Notes: generated from the sequence alone by a model not told the origin. A DNA stretch of 64,000 bases from JAAYFJ01 sp964344295 (GCA_964344295.1 CAYFMR010000004.1:28433-92432), one strand, 5' to 3'; numbered from the stretch's first letter, positions 8,851 through 17,351 are shown. A program made the numbers and translations.

Positions 8851-9228
8851 ATGGAAGATAATTTAATGAAAGAAATGAAAGCATTCGCTGCTAAGGTACG
8901 TGCGGAACGTCGCCAAAAAACACCAGTCATCACCCCCAACGAGGCGGTGATTAAACGATGCGAGGCATTAACTGATGTCTTTGAGGAATATCGCAGCAAG
9001 CACGGTGGTGAAATTAATCTGGATATCGATATGTCTGAAATCGTAAATGATGTCGATTTTGTGTTAACATACGAAACGCCAAACGACATCGTGTTTGACA
9101 AAGAAACCATGAGGCGCATTGCCGACTTGGTGGATGACGAATCATCGACGAGCGCTTACCACACAACCGACGATACCATGCAAATCGTCATCGCACTGCG
9201 CAACCCATTCTGGGTGTCTTATGAATGA
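8851..9228 (+). CDS. hypothetical protein, 125 aa, orphan island gene 2
   Basis: No recognised domain. It starts at ATG 8851 with an excellent GGAGG six bases ahead, 13 bases after the previous stop, so the two small genes form one transcription unit. The first 30 residues are Lys/Arg-rich and probably helical. The remainder is acidic, with INLDIDMSEIVNDVDF resembling an alternating beta pattern also seen in the preceding protein (both have a short run of the form I-x-I-D-x-D/DMS), so they may be distant relatives. The AT-rich composition contrasts with the flanking pgdA and gshA-like genes. Function unknown. Confidence 0.6.
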   Translation: MEDNLMKEMKAFAAKVRAERRQKTPVITPNEAVIKRCEALTDVFEEYRSKHGGEINLDIDMSEIVNDVDFVLTYETPNDIVFDKETMRRIADLVDDESSTSAYHTTDDTMQIVIALRNPFWVSYE

Positions 9229-9552
9229 TGAGGGCATAGACCACTCAAACAGGCTCGGGAAAGACAACTCGTCTCGTCTTTCCCGCCGTGTCTGCGGATG
9301 GCGGCCTGATGCATGCTGCTGACCGCATGCGTCTGAGACGACCAAGCGAAGCAGTGAGGTAACTACGCCTATCCCAACCCTTGGCACCGGACACCCTTGA
9401 CGCGCTTAGCTAAAACCCCCACTATAGCGAGGAGGACTTTCACACCAGCTGGCTACTAAGATACACCATGTTATGCCATAAAAAATAGCTACCCTTACAT
9501 CAATAATACTTAAATCGTCATTTTAGCTATTTCAATCAGTCCCTATATGTAC
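9229..9552. other. gene-free interval with strong hairpin
   Basis: No coding region. A perfect 10-bp inverted repeat (CGGGAAAGAC at 9256-9265, GTCTTTCCCG at 9276-9285) with a 10-base loop lies 27 bases after the second orphan gene. It has no T-tract, so it is either a weak terminator or a structured 3' end. Two GCATGC palindromes (9311-9316, 9325-9330) follow. The stretch then turns AT-rich toward the pgdA promoter. Confidence 0.5.
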
Positions 9553-9558
9553 TATAAT
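9531..9558 (+). promoter_or_regulatory. promoter of the polysaccharide deacetylase gene
   Basis: A perfect -10 TATAAT lies at 9553-9558 with TTCAAT at 9531-9536 sixteen bases upstream. It overlaps the first in-frame ATG of the open frame (9557), which rules that codon out and supports the start at 9581. Confidence 0.65.
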
Positions 9559-9580
9559 GATAGGGAATGGTGGTGTATTT

Positions 9581-11092
9581 ATGAATCTTCGCAGAATGAT
9601 CCTGCTTCTACTAGTGCTTGTCCTCACTCTTTCCGGGTGCACAAGTTCTGGATATCAAAACGATAACAAAAGAGCTGAAGCGCTTTTAGTCCCCTCGGGC
9701 GAAAAGGGCTTTTCGTTGACCCGTACGAATATCAGTTTGGAAGAAGATCAGGAGTTGTTGGTCAACAACGCCGAGGGTTACACCATTCGCGCCGCCTATC
9801 CCGTGCTGAGCCGTCCCCATGTGGACCAAGCCGCCAAGGAGTTAGCCATGGGTTTTGTGGACCGGTTTGAATCCGCCGCTATGGCACAGACCTCCGGTCC
9901 CCGCGCGGAGCTGATGATTTCCTATACGATTGACCGTCCCCAACCCCATTTAGTGGGCATGCTGTTCACCATCGTGGAGAAGCATGGAGACGATAGCCAA
10001 ACGACCCTCGTCGCCTTGAATGCGGACTTGTCTAAAGACTTGGTCTTGGACAACCAAAAACTGTTCGCGTCCACACCGTATCCGCTTATTTCCAAAGCAC
10101 TGGCAGACTATTTTAATGCCAGCCCGCAATTTTCTCATAAACTAAATGAACCAAAGCTGAAGACGGCCTTGGATAACACCGTAGCCGGCGGTGGAATTTA
10201 TCTCTTGCGCCCCTATTCTTTTTCCATCTTGTTTCCGGCTAACAGCCTCTTGGACCGCAGCCACCAAGACGTCGTGGTGGATATTCCCTATAACGCCTTT
10301 TCTGAGGTCTTGGCCCCCGACTATATGGCCTTAAAAGACATTGTGGCCCCTGCCGGCGAAGATGCTTACATCGTCACCGATCAGTTGCCCACCCCTTATG
10401 TCACAGAACGCTACAAAGATGAACTCCGCCGCAAGGGCGTCAACGTTAACGACATTGATCCCCAAAAGCCCATGATCGCTTTGACCTTTGACGACGGCCC
10501 CAACGCCGAGAGTACTCTGTCCATTTTGGATACGCTCAAGGCCCATAATGCACGGGCCACGTTCTTCGTCTTAGGCTCCCGCATGGACGAGCATCAAGAT
10601 GTGCTCTTGCGTATGCAGGATGAGCATCACGACATCGGCTCTCACAGTTATAGCCACGCTGACTTAGGGGTTGACGATAAGGACTTAATCGACCGCGAGC
10701 TCCGCGAGTCGAATAAAAAGGCCCAAAAGATTTTAGGGCATGAGTTTACCCTGCTTCGTCCCACCTTCGGTTCCATGAGCCCCACACTGCGCAACGAAGC
10801 CCACATGCCACTGATCATGTGGTCAGTGGATACCAAAGATTGGCAAAGCCGAGATGCGGAAAGGGTCTATGAAGAAATCATGCGCAATCCTCAAGATGGT
10901 CAGATTATCCTCATGCACGACATTTACGATTCTACTGCCGAAGCCGTGGCCAAGGCGGTGCCCGAGCTCATTAAACAGGGCTTCCAATTGGTCACCGTTC
11001 GAGACATGTACTATTTAAGAGGTCAGGCCTTAACCCCTGGCCAAGATTACTACGGCGTCCCAGCGCCAGCATCCGATCAAAATCAAAAATAA
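9581..11092 (+). CDS. lipoprotein polysaccharide deacetylase (PgdA-like)
   Basis: Probable peptidoglycan N-acetylglucosamine deacetylase on the outer face of the membrane, a modification known in this family to confer lysozyme resistance. The start is the ATG at 9581, after a GGTGG ribosome site. The signal peptide ends in a lipobox, LTLSGC, at about residue 20. Residues 30-270 form a DUF3298/DUF4163-like extracellular domain. The C-terminal NodB domain shows TFDDGP (catalytic Asp and metal Asp), GSHSYSH (metal His pair), RPTFGSM, WSVDTKDW and ILMHDIY (catalytic His). The total is 503 residues. It is monocistronic, with its own promoter and terminator. Confidence 0.9.
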   Translation: MNLRRMILLLLVLVLTLSGCTSSGYQNDNKRAEALLVPSGEKGFSLTRTNISLEEDQELLVNNAEGYTIRAAYPVLSRPHVDQAAKELAMGFVDRFESAAMAQTSGPRAELMISYTIDRPQPHLVGMLFTIVEKHGDDSQTTLVALNADLSKDLVLDNQKLFASTPYPLISKALADYFNASPQFSHKLNEPKLKTALDNTVAGGGIYLLRPYSFSILFPANSLLDRSHQDVVVDIPYNAFSEVLAPDYMALKDIVAPAGEDAYIVTDQLPTPYVTERYKDELRRKGVNVNDIDPQKPMIALTFDDGPNAESTLSILDTLKAHNARATFFVLGSRMDEHQDVLLRMQDEHHDIGSHSYSHADLGVDDKDLIDRELRESNKKAQKILGHEFTLLRPTFGSMSPTLRNEAHMPLIMWSVDTKDWQSRDAERVYEEIMRNPQDGQIILMHDIYDSTAEAVAKAVPELIKQGFQLVTVRDMYYLRGQALTPGQDYYGVPAPASDQNQK

Positions 11093-11097
11093 CCCGC

Positions 11098-11123
11098 AAG
11101 GACCCCTCGAGGGTCCTTTTTTG
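11098..11123 (+). terminator. Rho-independent terminator after the deacetylase
   Basis: An 8-bp stem (AAGGACCC at 11098-11105, GGGTCCTT at 11111-11118) with a CTCGA loop is followed by a T run. Confidence 0.9.
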
Positions 11124-11193
11124 TTGGTCCATTGTTGCGTGGTCGCGTCGTTCCATAACCTCCCCTTTGCGATTTTTCTGCACTTGGGCACAG

Positions 11194-11230
11194 AAAACCC
11201 CCCGGAAAAGAATATCCGGGGGGCTATTTT
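11194..11230 (-). terminator. terminator of the metG-rsmA-arsR operon
   Basis: An 8-bp G/C-only stem (CCCCCCGG at 11198-11205, CCGGGGGG at 11216-11223) is flanked by A and T runs, so it should work on both strands. It lies 34 bases past the arsR stop. Confidence 0.85.
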
Positions 11231-11263
11231 TGTCTGTCGTATGCAGGTCGTTTGTGTTGTTGA

Positions 11264-11596
11264 CTAGTGGTCCTCGTGGCTTACGTGTTCCAGGGCTTGA
11301 TGAATGAGGCCATGAACGTGATCATCGTCCAGCTGATAGATGGAGCGACGTCCGTCTTTGGTGTAGCGCACCAATCGCAGATTGCGTAGAATCCGCAGTT
11401 GGTGGCTGACAGCCGACGGGGATTTGTCCGTCAGGCGAGACAGGTCGTCCACACACAAGGGGCCGTGGTCCAGGGCCATGAGGATTTCCAAGCGGGTAGG
11501 GTCGGACAGGGCTTGAAAAATGGCGGCCATATCCTGGAGGGCATGATCGCCTCGCAAGGTCTCCAGCCGTTTTTCCAATTTGGGATCAACTTCCAT
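11264..11596 (-). CDS. ArsR/SmtB-family repressor with CzrA-type zinc site
   Basis: A 110-residue winged-helix metal sensor that would release DNA when it binds metal. The HTH is at about residues 45-75 (DLSRLTDKSPSAVSHQLRILR). The last helix carries D-x-H, then H eleven residues later and H three further on (from DDHVHG to HVSH), the same spacing as the alpha-5 zinc site of CzrA. The alpha-3 cysteine motif is reduced to one Cys (LCVDDL). It overlaps the rsmA start region by 11 bases and ends the metG-rsmA operon, an odd place for a metal sensor with no exporter adjacent. The CDF exporter 6 kb away is one possible target. Confidence 0.85.
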   Translation of the reverse strand: MEVDPKLEKRLETLRGDHALQDMAAIFQALSDPTRLEILMALDHGPLCVDDLSRLTDKSPSAVSHQLRILRNLRLVRYTKDGRRSIYQLDDDHVHGLIHQALEHVSHEDH

Positions 11597-12437
11597 CGTC
11601 TGTCACTCCTTTCCAGGACGTTGCTATGGTCATCCACTGGGTGAGGCTCACATCTTCCGGACGCAGGTTGGCCGGCACTTTCGCCTCTTGGAGCACCTGT
11701 TGGATGACTTCTTTCTCTCCCAGCGCCGATAGGGCATTGGGCAGTGTCTTGCGCCGTTTTTGAAAGGCATGGCGAATCAGTGTAAACAGCAGCGCCTCTT
11801 CGGGAAAGTCCCGCGGGGGCATGAGTTTTAAATGCACCACCACGGAGTCCACCTTGGGGCGGGGCATAAACACGGAAGCAGGCACCTTTTGGATGAGTGA
11901 CACTTGGGCATAGTATTGGCACAAGAGGCTCAGGGCACCATAGTCTTTGCCACCGGGAGCTGCTGCCATGCGCTCCCCTACTTCTTTTTGCACCATCACC
12001 GTGATGGAGGCTAAGGGTAGCCGGCTCTCTAAGAGGTGGGCAATAATGGGTGTGGTGATGTAGTAGGGCAGGTTAGCCACCACTTTCACCGGTCCCTCTT
12101 GGCCGAGTTCGGCTACCAGATGTTCCAAATTCACTTCTAAAATATCGCCGTGAATCACTTCTACGTTGGGAAGATTTACGGTTTCTGCCAAAATGGGAAT
12201 GAGGGTGTCGTCTTTTTCCACAGCGACCACCTGTTTCGCCCTGGCGGCCAAAGCTTCTGTTAAGGTTCCAATGCCCGGTCCGATTTCCAGCACCACGTCT
12301 TCCGGGCCAATTTCACCACGTTTGAGTACGTTTTGGATGATGTTGCCATCGATTAAAAAGTTTTGGCCCAGGGATTTTTTAAACTGGAAGCCATGACGGT
12401 TTAAGACGTCTTGTATCACCGAAGGCTGGTATAACAT
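11586..12437 (-). CDS. rsmA: 16S rRNA dimethyladenosine transferase
   Basis: Dimethylates the two adjacent adenines near the 3' end of 16S rRNA during 30S maturation. The 283 residues match the family length. Motifs are KKSLGQNFLID at the N-terminus, the SAM-binding LEIGPGIGTLTEAL, and the catalytic NLPYYIT; PRPKVDSVVV follows in the C-terminal part. The start codon overlaps the metG stop by one base (TGATG) and the 3' end overlaps arsR, so all three are cotranscribed under the metG T-box. Confidence 0.96.
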   Translation of the reverse strand: MLYQPSVIQDVLNRHGFQFKKSLGQNFLIDGNIIQNVLKRGEIGPEDVVLEIGPGIGTLTEALAARAKQVVAVEKDDTLIPILAETVNLPNVEVIHGDILEVNLEHLVAELGQEGPVKVVANLPYYITTPIIAHLLESRLPLASITVMVQKEVGERMAAAPGGKDYGALSLLCQYYAQVSLIQKVPASVFMPRPKVDSVVVHLKLMPPRDFPEEALLFTLIRHAFQKRRKTLPNALSALGEKEVIQQVLQEAKVPANLRPEDVSLTQWMTIATSWKGVTDDGS

Positions 12438-14389
12438 CAGCTGACCTGTGCCCCGGCGTCTACGTCGTTGAGAAGGCTCAGGACTGAGAGTTCACCCTTG
12501 GCATCTTCTGCAGCCAGGATCATACCGTTGGATGCCACACCCCTGAGTTTGACGGGTTTTAAATTGGCGATGACCACAACTTTTTTATCGACTAGGTCTT
12601 CTGGTTGATACCATGTTTTCAATCCGGAGACGATCTGACGGGTTTCAAAGCCTAAGTCCACTTGCAAGACATAGAGTTTGTCCGCATCGGGGTGGGCCTC
12701 GCAACTGAGGACTTTTCCTACGACTAAGTCCAGCTTGTCGAAGTCGTCGATGGTGATTTCCGGTTTCATTTCATGAGCCGGCTTTTCTTCGTCCGCCGTC
12801 TTACCCAGACGTTCTTTTAAGAGCTTGTCATTGGCTTCACTTAAGCGCACCAACTCTTTGGGGATGTCCAGACGCGGGAAGATGATCTCGCCTTTTTGTA
12901 CTTTGGTGCCATCTTTCATGAGGCCCCAAGTTTTTGCGTCATCCCAAGCGGGAGCGTCGGCCAGGCCCAGTTGGCGACGAATTTCGTCGGCGGTGGCAGG
13001 CATAAAGGGTTTTAACAGGCAGCTGACGATGCGCAGTGCCTCTGCTAAGTGATAGAGCACCACTTGTAGACGAGCCGGGTCTTCTTTGACCAAGACCCAG
13101 GGCATCGTTTCGTCGACGTATTTGTTGCTGCGACGGACGATTTTCCAGATTTCATCCAGTGCCATGGAGAAGTTGTAGTCTTCCAACAGGGCTTCCATGC
13201 GACCAGCGGTGGACACGCAGAGTTCGTGCAGTTCTTTGTCCACATCGGTGGTGGATTCGCCGTATTGGAGAACGCCATCGTTGTATTTTTCCACCATGGA
13301 CACCGTACGGGACACCAGGTTACCCAAGTCGTTGGCCAAGTCGGTGTTTAAGCGTTGCAAAAAGCGTTCTTTGTTAAAGGAGCCGTCTGAGCCAAAATGG
13401 AATTCTCGCAACAGGAAGTAGCGGAAAGCGTCGTTGCCGTATAGTTCAATAATGGGTTCCGGGTAAACCACGTTTCCTTTGGATTTGCTCATCTTGTCGT
13501 CGTCAAAGAGGATCCAGCCGTGACCGAAGATGCGTCTAGGTATGGGCAGGTCCAGGGCCATTAACAGAGCCGGCCAGATGATGGCGTGGAAGCGAACGAT
13601 TTCCTTGCCCACAAAGTGGGTGTAAGCCGGCCAATAGCCTTGCATGGAGTCCGGATTTTCCCCGTCGTAGCCCAGAGCTGTCAGATAGCAGGCCAAAGCG
13701 TCAATCCACACATAGATGACGTGTTTTTCGTCAAAGGGGACCTTTACGCCCCAATCAATGGAGGAGCGAGTCATCGACAAGTCTTCCAAGCCGCCTTTTA
13801 AGAAGTTATTGATCATTTCATTTTTACGGCTTTCTGGGGTGAGGAAGAGGGGATTTTCTTCATAGAGGGCTAAAATTCTGTCGCGGTACGCAGACAGGCG
13901 GAAGAAATAGGCTTCTTCTTCCTGGATATGAGTCGGACGGCCGCAGTCGGGGCAGGTATGGCTTTCACCTAGCTGGCTTTCCGTCCAATACGATTCGCAA
14001 GGAGTGCAGTAGTATCCTTCGTATTTGGACTTATAGATCTCGCCCTTATCATAAAGGGTTTGGAAAATCTTTTGGACCACTTCTTGGTGGCGGGGATCCG
14101 TGCTGCGTTGGAAGGCATCGTAGTCCACTTCCAGCATTTCCCACAGCTTTTTAATGCCTTCGACGATGTGATCGACATAGGCTTGTGGTTCTACCCCGGC
14201 CTCTGCCGCTTTGTCTGCAATTTTTTGGCCGTGTTCGTCAGATCCCGTGGTGAAGAACACGTCATAGCCGCGATAGGTGAAGTACTTTTTCACCGTATCG
14301 GTGGCTACGGTGCAGTAGGTGTGTCCAATGTGCAGGTAGTCTGACGGATAATAAATGGGGGTAGTAATATAACGTTTTTCTTTAGTCAT
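12437..14389 (-). CDS. metG: methionyl-tRNA synthetase
   Basis: Charges tRNA-Met. The start is taken at ATG 14389 (MTKEKRYI): AGGAG lies about eight bases ahead, whereas the longer frame start at 14407 would place the ribosome site inside the coding region. The product is 650 residues. Class I signatures are HIGH (DYLHIGHTY) and KMSKS (DDKMSKSKGN). A zinc knuckle with two Cys pairs sits near residues 125-150. The last 110 residues are an EMAP II-like tRNA-binding domain, so this is the long dimeric form. It is preceded by a T-box leader and followed without a gap by rsmA. Confidence 0.97.
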   Translation of the reverse strand: MTKEKRYITTPIYYPSDYLHIGHTYCTVATDTVKKYFTYRGYDVFFTTGSDEHGQKIADKAAEAGVEPQAYVDHIVEGIKKLWEMLEVDYDAFQRSTDPRHQEVVQKIFQTLYDKGEIYKSKYEGYYCTPCESYWTESQLGESHTCPDCGRPTHIQEEEAYFFRLSAYRDRILALYEENPLFLTPESRKNEMINNFLKGGLEDLSMTRSSIDWGVKVPFDEKHVIYVWIDALACYLTALGYDGENPDSMQGYWPAYTHFVGKEIVRFHAIIWPALLMALDLPIPRRIFGHGWILFDDDKMSKSKGNVVYPEPIIELYGNDAFRYFLLREFHFGSDGSFNKERFLQRLNTDLANDLGNLVSRTVSMVEKYNDGVLQYGESTTDVDKELHELCVSTAGRMEALLEDYNFSMALDEIWKIVRRSNKYVDETMPWVLVKEDPARLQVVLYHLAEALRIVSCLLKPFMPATADEIRRQLGLADAPAWDDAKTWGLMKDGTKVQKGEIIFPRLDIPKELVRLSEANDKLLKERLGKTADEEKPAHEMKPEITIDDFDKLDLVVGKVLSCEAHPDADKLYVLQVDLGFETRQIVSGLKTWYQPEDLVDKKVVVIANLKPVKLRGVASNGMILAAEDAKGELSVLSLLNDVDAGAQVS

Positions 14390-14469
14390 CGACATGGCTC
14401 CTTTCAAAAAGACCGTCTAGCGGCTTTTTATGTTCGGTTCATCGCGGAAAGCACACTAACTCCGGTCCA

Positions 14470-14675
14470 TAAAAAAAGTCTCTATGCAAGCATAGAGACG
14501 AAAATTTCCGCGGTACCACTCTAATTAGCCCAAAGGCTCTCTCGGTTCGCTGTATCGGGCGTACCCGGCTTTCGCTGCGCGCAAGGCCATGTTCTTCTGT
14601 TTTTCCTCCTGTTTCACACCGGCCAACAGGTCTCTGCAAGGGCCAACAGCCTACTCTTCTTGCGATCGCATTGAT
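14470..14675 (-). promoter_or_regulatory. T-box leader of metG, specifier ATG
   Basis: On the minus strand the conserved T-box AGAGTGGTACCGCG (14509-14522) lies just before a terminator hairpin with a 10-bp stem GTCTCTATGC..GCATAGAGAC and seven T (14470-14499). This is the classical arrangement in which uncharged tRNA favours the antiterminator. Upstream are GAAGAGTAG-type AG bulges and AGAACATGGCC, in which ATG is a good candidate specifier for Met. The leader of about 200 nt begins just after a near-consensus promoter. Confidence 0.92.
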
Positions 14676-14681
14676 GGTGTC

Positions 14682-14711
14682 ATTATATATGAATTTCTCT
14701 ATCATTGTCAA
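14682..14711 (-). promoter_or_regulatory. promoter of the metG T-box operon
   Basis: A perfect -35 TTGACA (minus strand, 14706-14711) and a perfect -10 TATAAT (14682-14687) are separated by 18 bases. Transcription would start near 14675 and drive metG-rsmA-arsR. Confidence 0.88.
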
Positions 14712-14720
14712 CCAAAGCAA

Positions 14721-14751
14721 GTAAAAAAGACGGCTGAGCCGTCTTTTTTAC
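14721..14751 (-). terminator. bidirectional terminator after the small lipoprotein
   Basis: A near-perfect palindrome: AAAAAAGACGGC, a TGA loop, then GCCGTCTTTTTT. The stop codon of the lipoprotein gene lies inside its tract. It insulates the metG promoter from upstream transcription. Confidence 0.9.
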
Positions 14752-15179
14752 TCACTTAAATCTACATAGATCTCAGGCAGCTCGTTCGTCGCCTCCAAGG
14801 TCGTCCAGAAGACCAGGTCCATCTGTTTCCCCGGCACCAGTCCGGTCAAGGTTTTCTTTTCCTGTCCCAATTCGTTGCCCCCTTCGTCGGCAAACACGAC
14901 ATAGACCGTGCCATTAAAGGTCTTTTCTTCGTCGCCGTTCACCAAGGTGACCGTACAGCGTTTTTGTTCACCAAAACCTTCTTCATAGGCGGCTTTGGCC
15001 TCTACGTTAGCCAAGTCTCCTTCCCCCACCTTTACAGCCGTTTCCGGAATGTCCGTCATGGCTCTTTGGGCTCCGCCGTCCCCACTTTGCTCCGCAGGTG
15101 CTCCTCCTCCGCAAGCCGTTAATAGCAGCGTTGCACACAGCATCACTAGGGCTAAAATCCATCCCATTCTCTTTTTCAA
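14748..15179 (-). CDS. small secreted lipoprotein, FxLYD/DUF4352-like
   Basis: A 143-residue protein with a Lys-rich start, a hydrophobic helix and the lipobox LLTACGGG near residue 23, so it is attached to the outer membrane face by lipid. The mature part has a Gly/Ala/Ser linker, then one compact beta domain with strand pattern KRCTVTLVNGDEEKTFNGTVYVVF and a terminal WTTLEATNELPEIYVDLSE. That pattern is like the FxLYD immunoglobulin-like domains of Firmicutes lipoproteins. It has its own terminator and lies 93 bases beyond the AraC-like regulator on the same strand. No specific role can be assigned. Confidence 0.75.
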   Translation of the reverse strand: MKKRMGWILALVMLCATLLLTACGGGAPAEQSGDGGAQRAMTDIPETAVKVGEGDLANVEAKAAYEEGFGEQKRCTVTLVNGDEEKTFNGTVYVVFADEGGNELGQEKKTLTGLVPGKQMDLVFWTTLEATNELPEIYVDLSE

Positions 15180-15272
15180 TTCCTACACCTCCTAAATTTT
15201 TGTTGTTCGCAGGTGTAATACCAAAATTACACCCAATACTCTGGGAATTTGCAACGATAAACTGTTAAAGAG

Positions 15273-17231
15273 CTAGTCGGCAGGCGTCAATAAAAAAAGC
15301 GCCGCCCCAAAGGCTTTCAGTGTAAAGACTAAGTGGTATAGGGGAGCCTTTTCCACCTTCATCACGTTCATGGAGGGGTGAACAAAGGTTAAAAATCGTT
15401 CCCAAGTGGAATAGTCCAGCCGTTCCGGACAACCCAGTGACTCCCAACGGTCGTAAATAGACGCATCCTCTTCCCCCATGGTAAAGCGGGTGACGTAGTA
15501 ATCTCCCTGCAGCCCCTGTAAGTTGACCACCCACTTTTTCTGTTGCCGAATCCCCGGTTGAAAGTCGCCTTCTGTCCATTGTGCCCCTGCATCGTTAAAG
15601 ACTAACAGCTCATAGCCGTGTTCCGAGGCAGTCAGCCAGTAGCCATCGCCCTGGGCTAGGATTTCATCACCCATAAGCGCCAAAAATGTCATGGCAAAAT
15701 AAAGGGGTTTGTAGAGAAAATTCGCCGTCACCAAGCCTGGCCCGCCAAAAAAAGTCTCGTTGGTCAACTCCAAGTCTTCGGTGATCATGTCCACCGCCTG
15801 CCAGCGATACATACGGCCTTGTTGCGCCTCGGCAAAGATCCAGGACACCGCCTCCAGCCGGTCATAGAGAGGATGGGGGATCACCGGTAAAAAAAGTGGC
15901 AGCTTGACATCTTCCGGCACGGCCAACCAGGAGCGCACCGTCTTTTCCCCATAGACGCCACTGAAATTTTCCACAAAGTCTTCCAAGATCGACGCTTCCA
16001 CCTCAGTCGTGTCAATGATGGGAATCAGTTTTTCCGCCGCAAAGAATTCCAAAATGGCCTCCACCCTGGTCCAGTTGTGAAACCGGCGGTTTTTTCCACG
16101 ATAGATATCCATATCTGCAGAGAACAGGCGGGAAATGAGTCCATAGCGGAAATGGATTCGCTTTTGCATGGCGATAAAAAGCTGGCGGTTTTCTTCTTCT
16201 AGCCACAAAGAAGCTTCGCCCATATCGATGACCTCGGGCTTGGGAAAGGGGCCGAGACTGTCTTGGCGTACCGTCAAATCCAGTCGGGTCATCTCGTCGG
16301 TGGCATAGTAGCGATCCCACCCTCTGAGTTGGCCCTCCATGGCATCCATGGCCTCCTCCCAAGGTAGCGCTCGTATCACGGTCATGGTTTTCACTTCCTC
16401 ATCGGTTAAGCGATAGGCCTTCCTGTATTCCCGAGGCGTCATGTGGTAATGGCGTTTGAAGTGCTGGTTATAGTAACGCACATGGCTAAAACCCACCTCT
16501 TCGGCAATGCGACCGATAAAGAGATCCGAATCCAATAACAATTTCGTGGACTCTTCCACTCGAATCTGGTTTAAGTACTCCTTAAAACTTTGACCGGTAA
16601 GCTCCTTAATCTTGCTGGAAAGGTAGTTTTCCGACAAATACTCTGCCCCGGCCAAGTCGGAAAGGCGAATTTGCTTATGGTAGTTGTGAGACATGTACTT
16701 TAAGATGCGGTGATAGCGAGCTAGCTGTTCCTCGTCCTCTTTCAAGCTATCCAGCTCATAATAGAGGTAGTGAAAGTGGTTGAGCAAATGGTACATGAGC
16801 TTTAGCAGCAGATTTTCCACCTGCTCATCAAAATCGTCCATCTGCTGGATCGCCTCAAAGGAAAGCCGCGCCAATAGCTCTCGCAAATAAACATAGCGCC
16901 AATCGTCCATTCGATCTCCCGGTGCATTGGTATAAAAAAAGACCGTGGCGGCGTCTTCGTAGTAGCGAGCGAAAAATGTGGGGTCGACCTCCACCACCAA
17001 CACCTTGTTGGGACCTTGACCCTGGATGGCATAAACCTCATCTTCATTGATGATCTCTACCTCGTTTTGACTGACCTCATAGCGCTCCGACTCCACCGTC
17101 AGCGATAGTGACCCCTCTAACACCCATAAAATCGTCAATGCGTTTTTCCACTGAAAGGGAATGGATATGATTTCCTCAAACGTCACTCGCACTGGTAAGT
17201 GACGGGGGAATTCTACATAGACCTTACGCAC
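15273..17231 (-). CDS. AraC-family regulator with C-terminal GH39-like domain
   Basis: A 652-residue transcription factor. The start is GTG 17231, with AGGAGG seven bases ahead (the frame stays open to 17363, but with no site). Residues 1-110 look like a cupin sensor. Residues about 173-272 form the double HTH typical of AraC (HKQIRLSDLAGAEYLSENYL, then GRIAEEVGFSHVRYYNQHF). The C-terminal 350 residues resemble a TIM-barrel glycosidase of the GH39 type (MDIYRGKNRRFHNWTRVEAI). I do not see the usual Asn-Glu-Pro acid/base motif, so it is probably a ligand-binding relic rather than an enzyme. It is divergent from the GntR-ABC operon, sharing about 150 bases. Confidence 0.8.
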   Translation of the reverse strand: MRKVYVEFPRHLPVRVTFEEIISIPFQWKNALTILWVLEGSLSLTVESERYEVSQNEVEIINEDEVYAIQGQGPNKVLVVEVDPTFFARYYEDAATVFFYTNAPGDRMDDWRYVYLRELLARLSFEAIQQMDDFDEQVENLLLKLMYHLLNHFHYLYYELDSLKEDEEQLARYHRILKYMSHNYHKQIRLSDLAGAEYLSENYLSSKIKELTGQSFKEYLNQIRVEESTKLLLDSDLFIGRIAEEVGFSHVRYYNQHFKRHYHMTPREYRKAYRLTDEEVKTMTVIRALPWEEAMDAMEGQLRGWDRYYATDEMTRLDLTVRQDSLGPFPKPEVIDMGEASLWLEEENRQLFIAMQKRIHFRYGLISRLFSADMDIYRGKNRRFHNWTRVEAILEFFAAEKLIPIIDTTEVEASILEDFVENFSGVYGEKTVRSWLAVPEDVKLPLFLPVIPHPLYDRLEAVSWIFAEAQQGRMYRWQAVDMITEDLELTNETFFGGPGLVTANFLYKPLYFAMTFLALMGDEILAQGDGYWLTASEHGYELLVFNDAGAQWTEGDFQPGIRQQKKWVVNLQGLQGDYYVTRFTMGEEDASIYDRWESLGCPERLDYSTWERFLTFVHPSMNVMKVEKAPLYHLVFTLKAFGAALFLLTPAD

Positions 17232-17314
17232 AAACCCACCTCCTATGCCCCGATTATACCACAGAGCCATGGGGGCCTCGGCTGTCCCTGTGGTGATTTT
17301 TATTTTTTGGTCTT

Positions 17315-17351
17315 GACAAATCGCATCGCTGGTTATGCTGTACATATACAG
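17315..17351 (+). promoter_or_regulatory. GntR-operon promoter with inverted-repeat operator
   Basis: A TTGACA -35 lies near 17314-17319 with a TATGCT-like -10 about 15-16 bases on. It overlaps the inverted repeat CTGTA (17338-17342), N4, TACAG (17347-17351). YtrA-type GntR repressors bind such sites over their own promoters, so autorepression is the likely mode. Confidence 0.6.
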
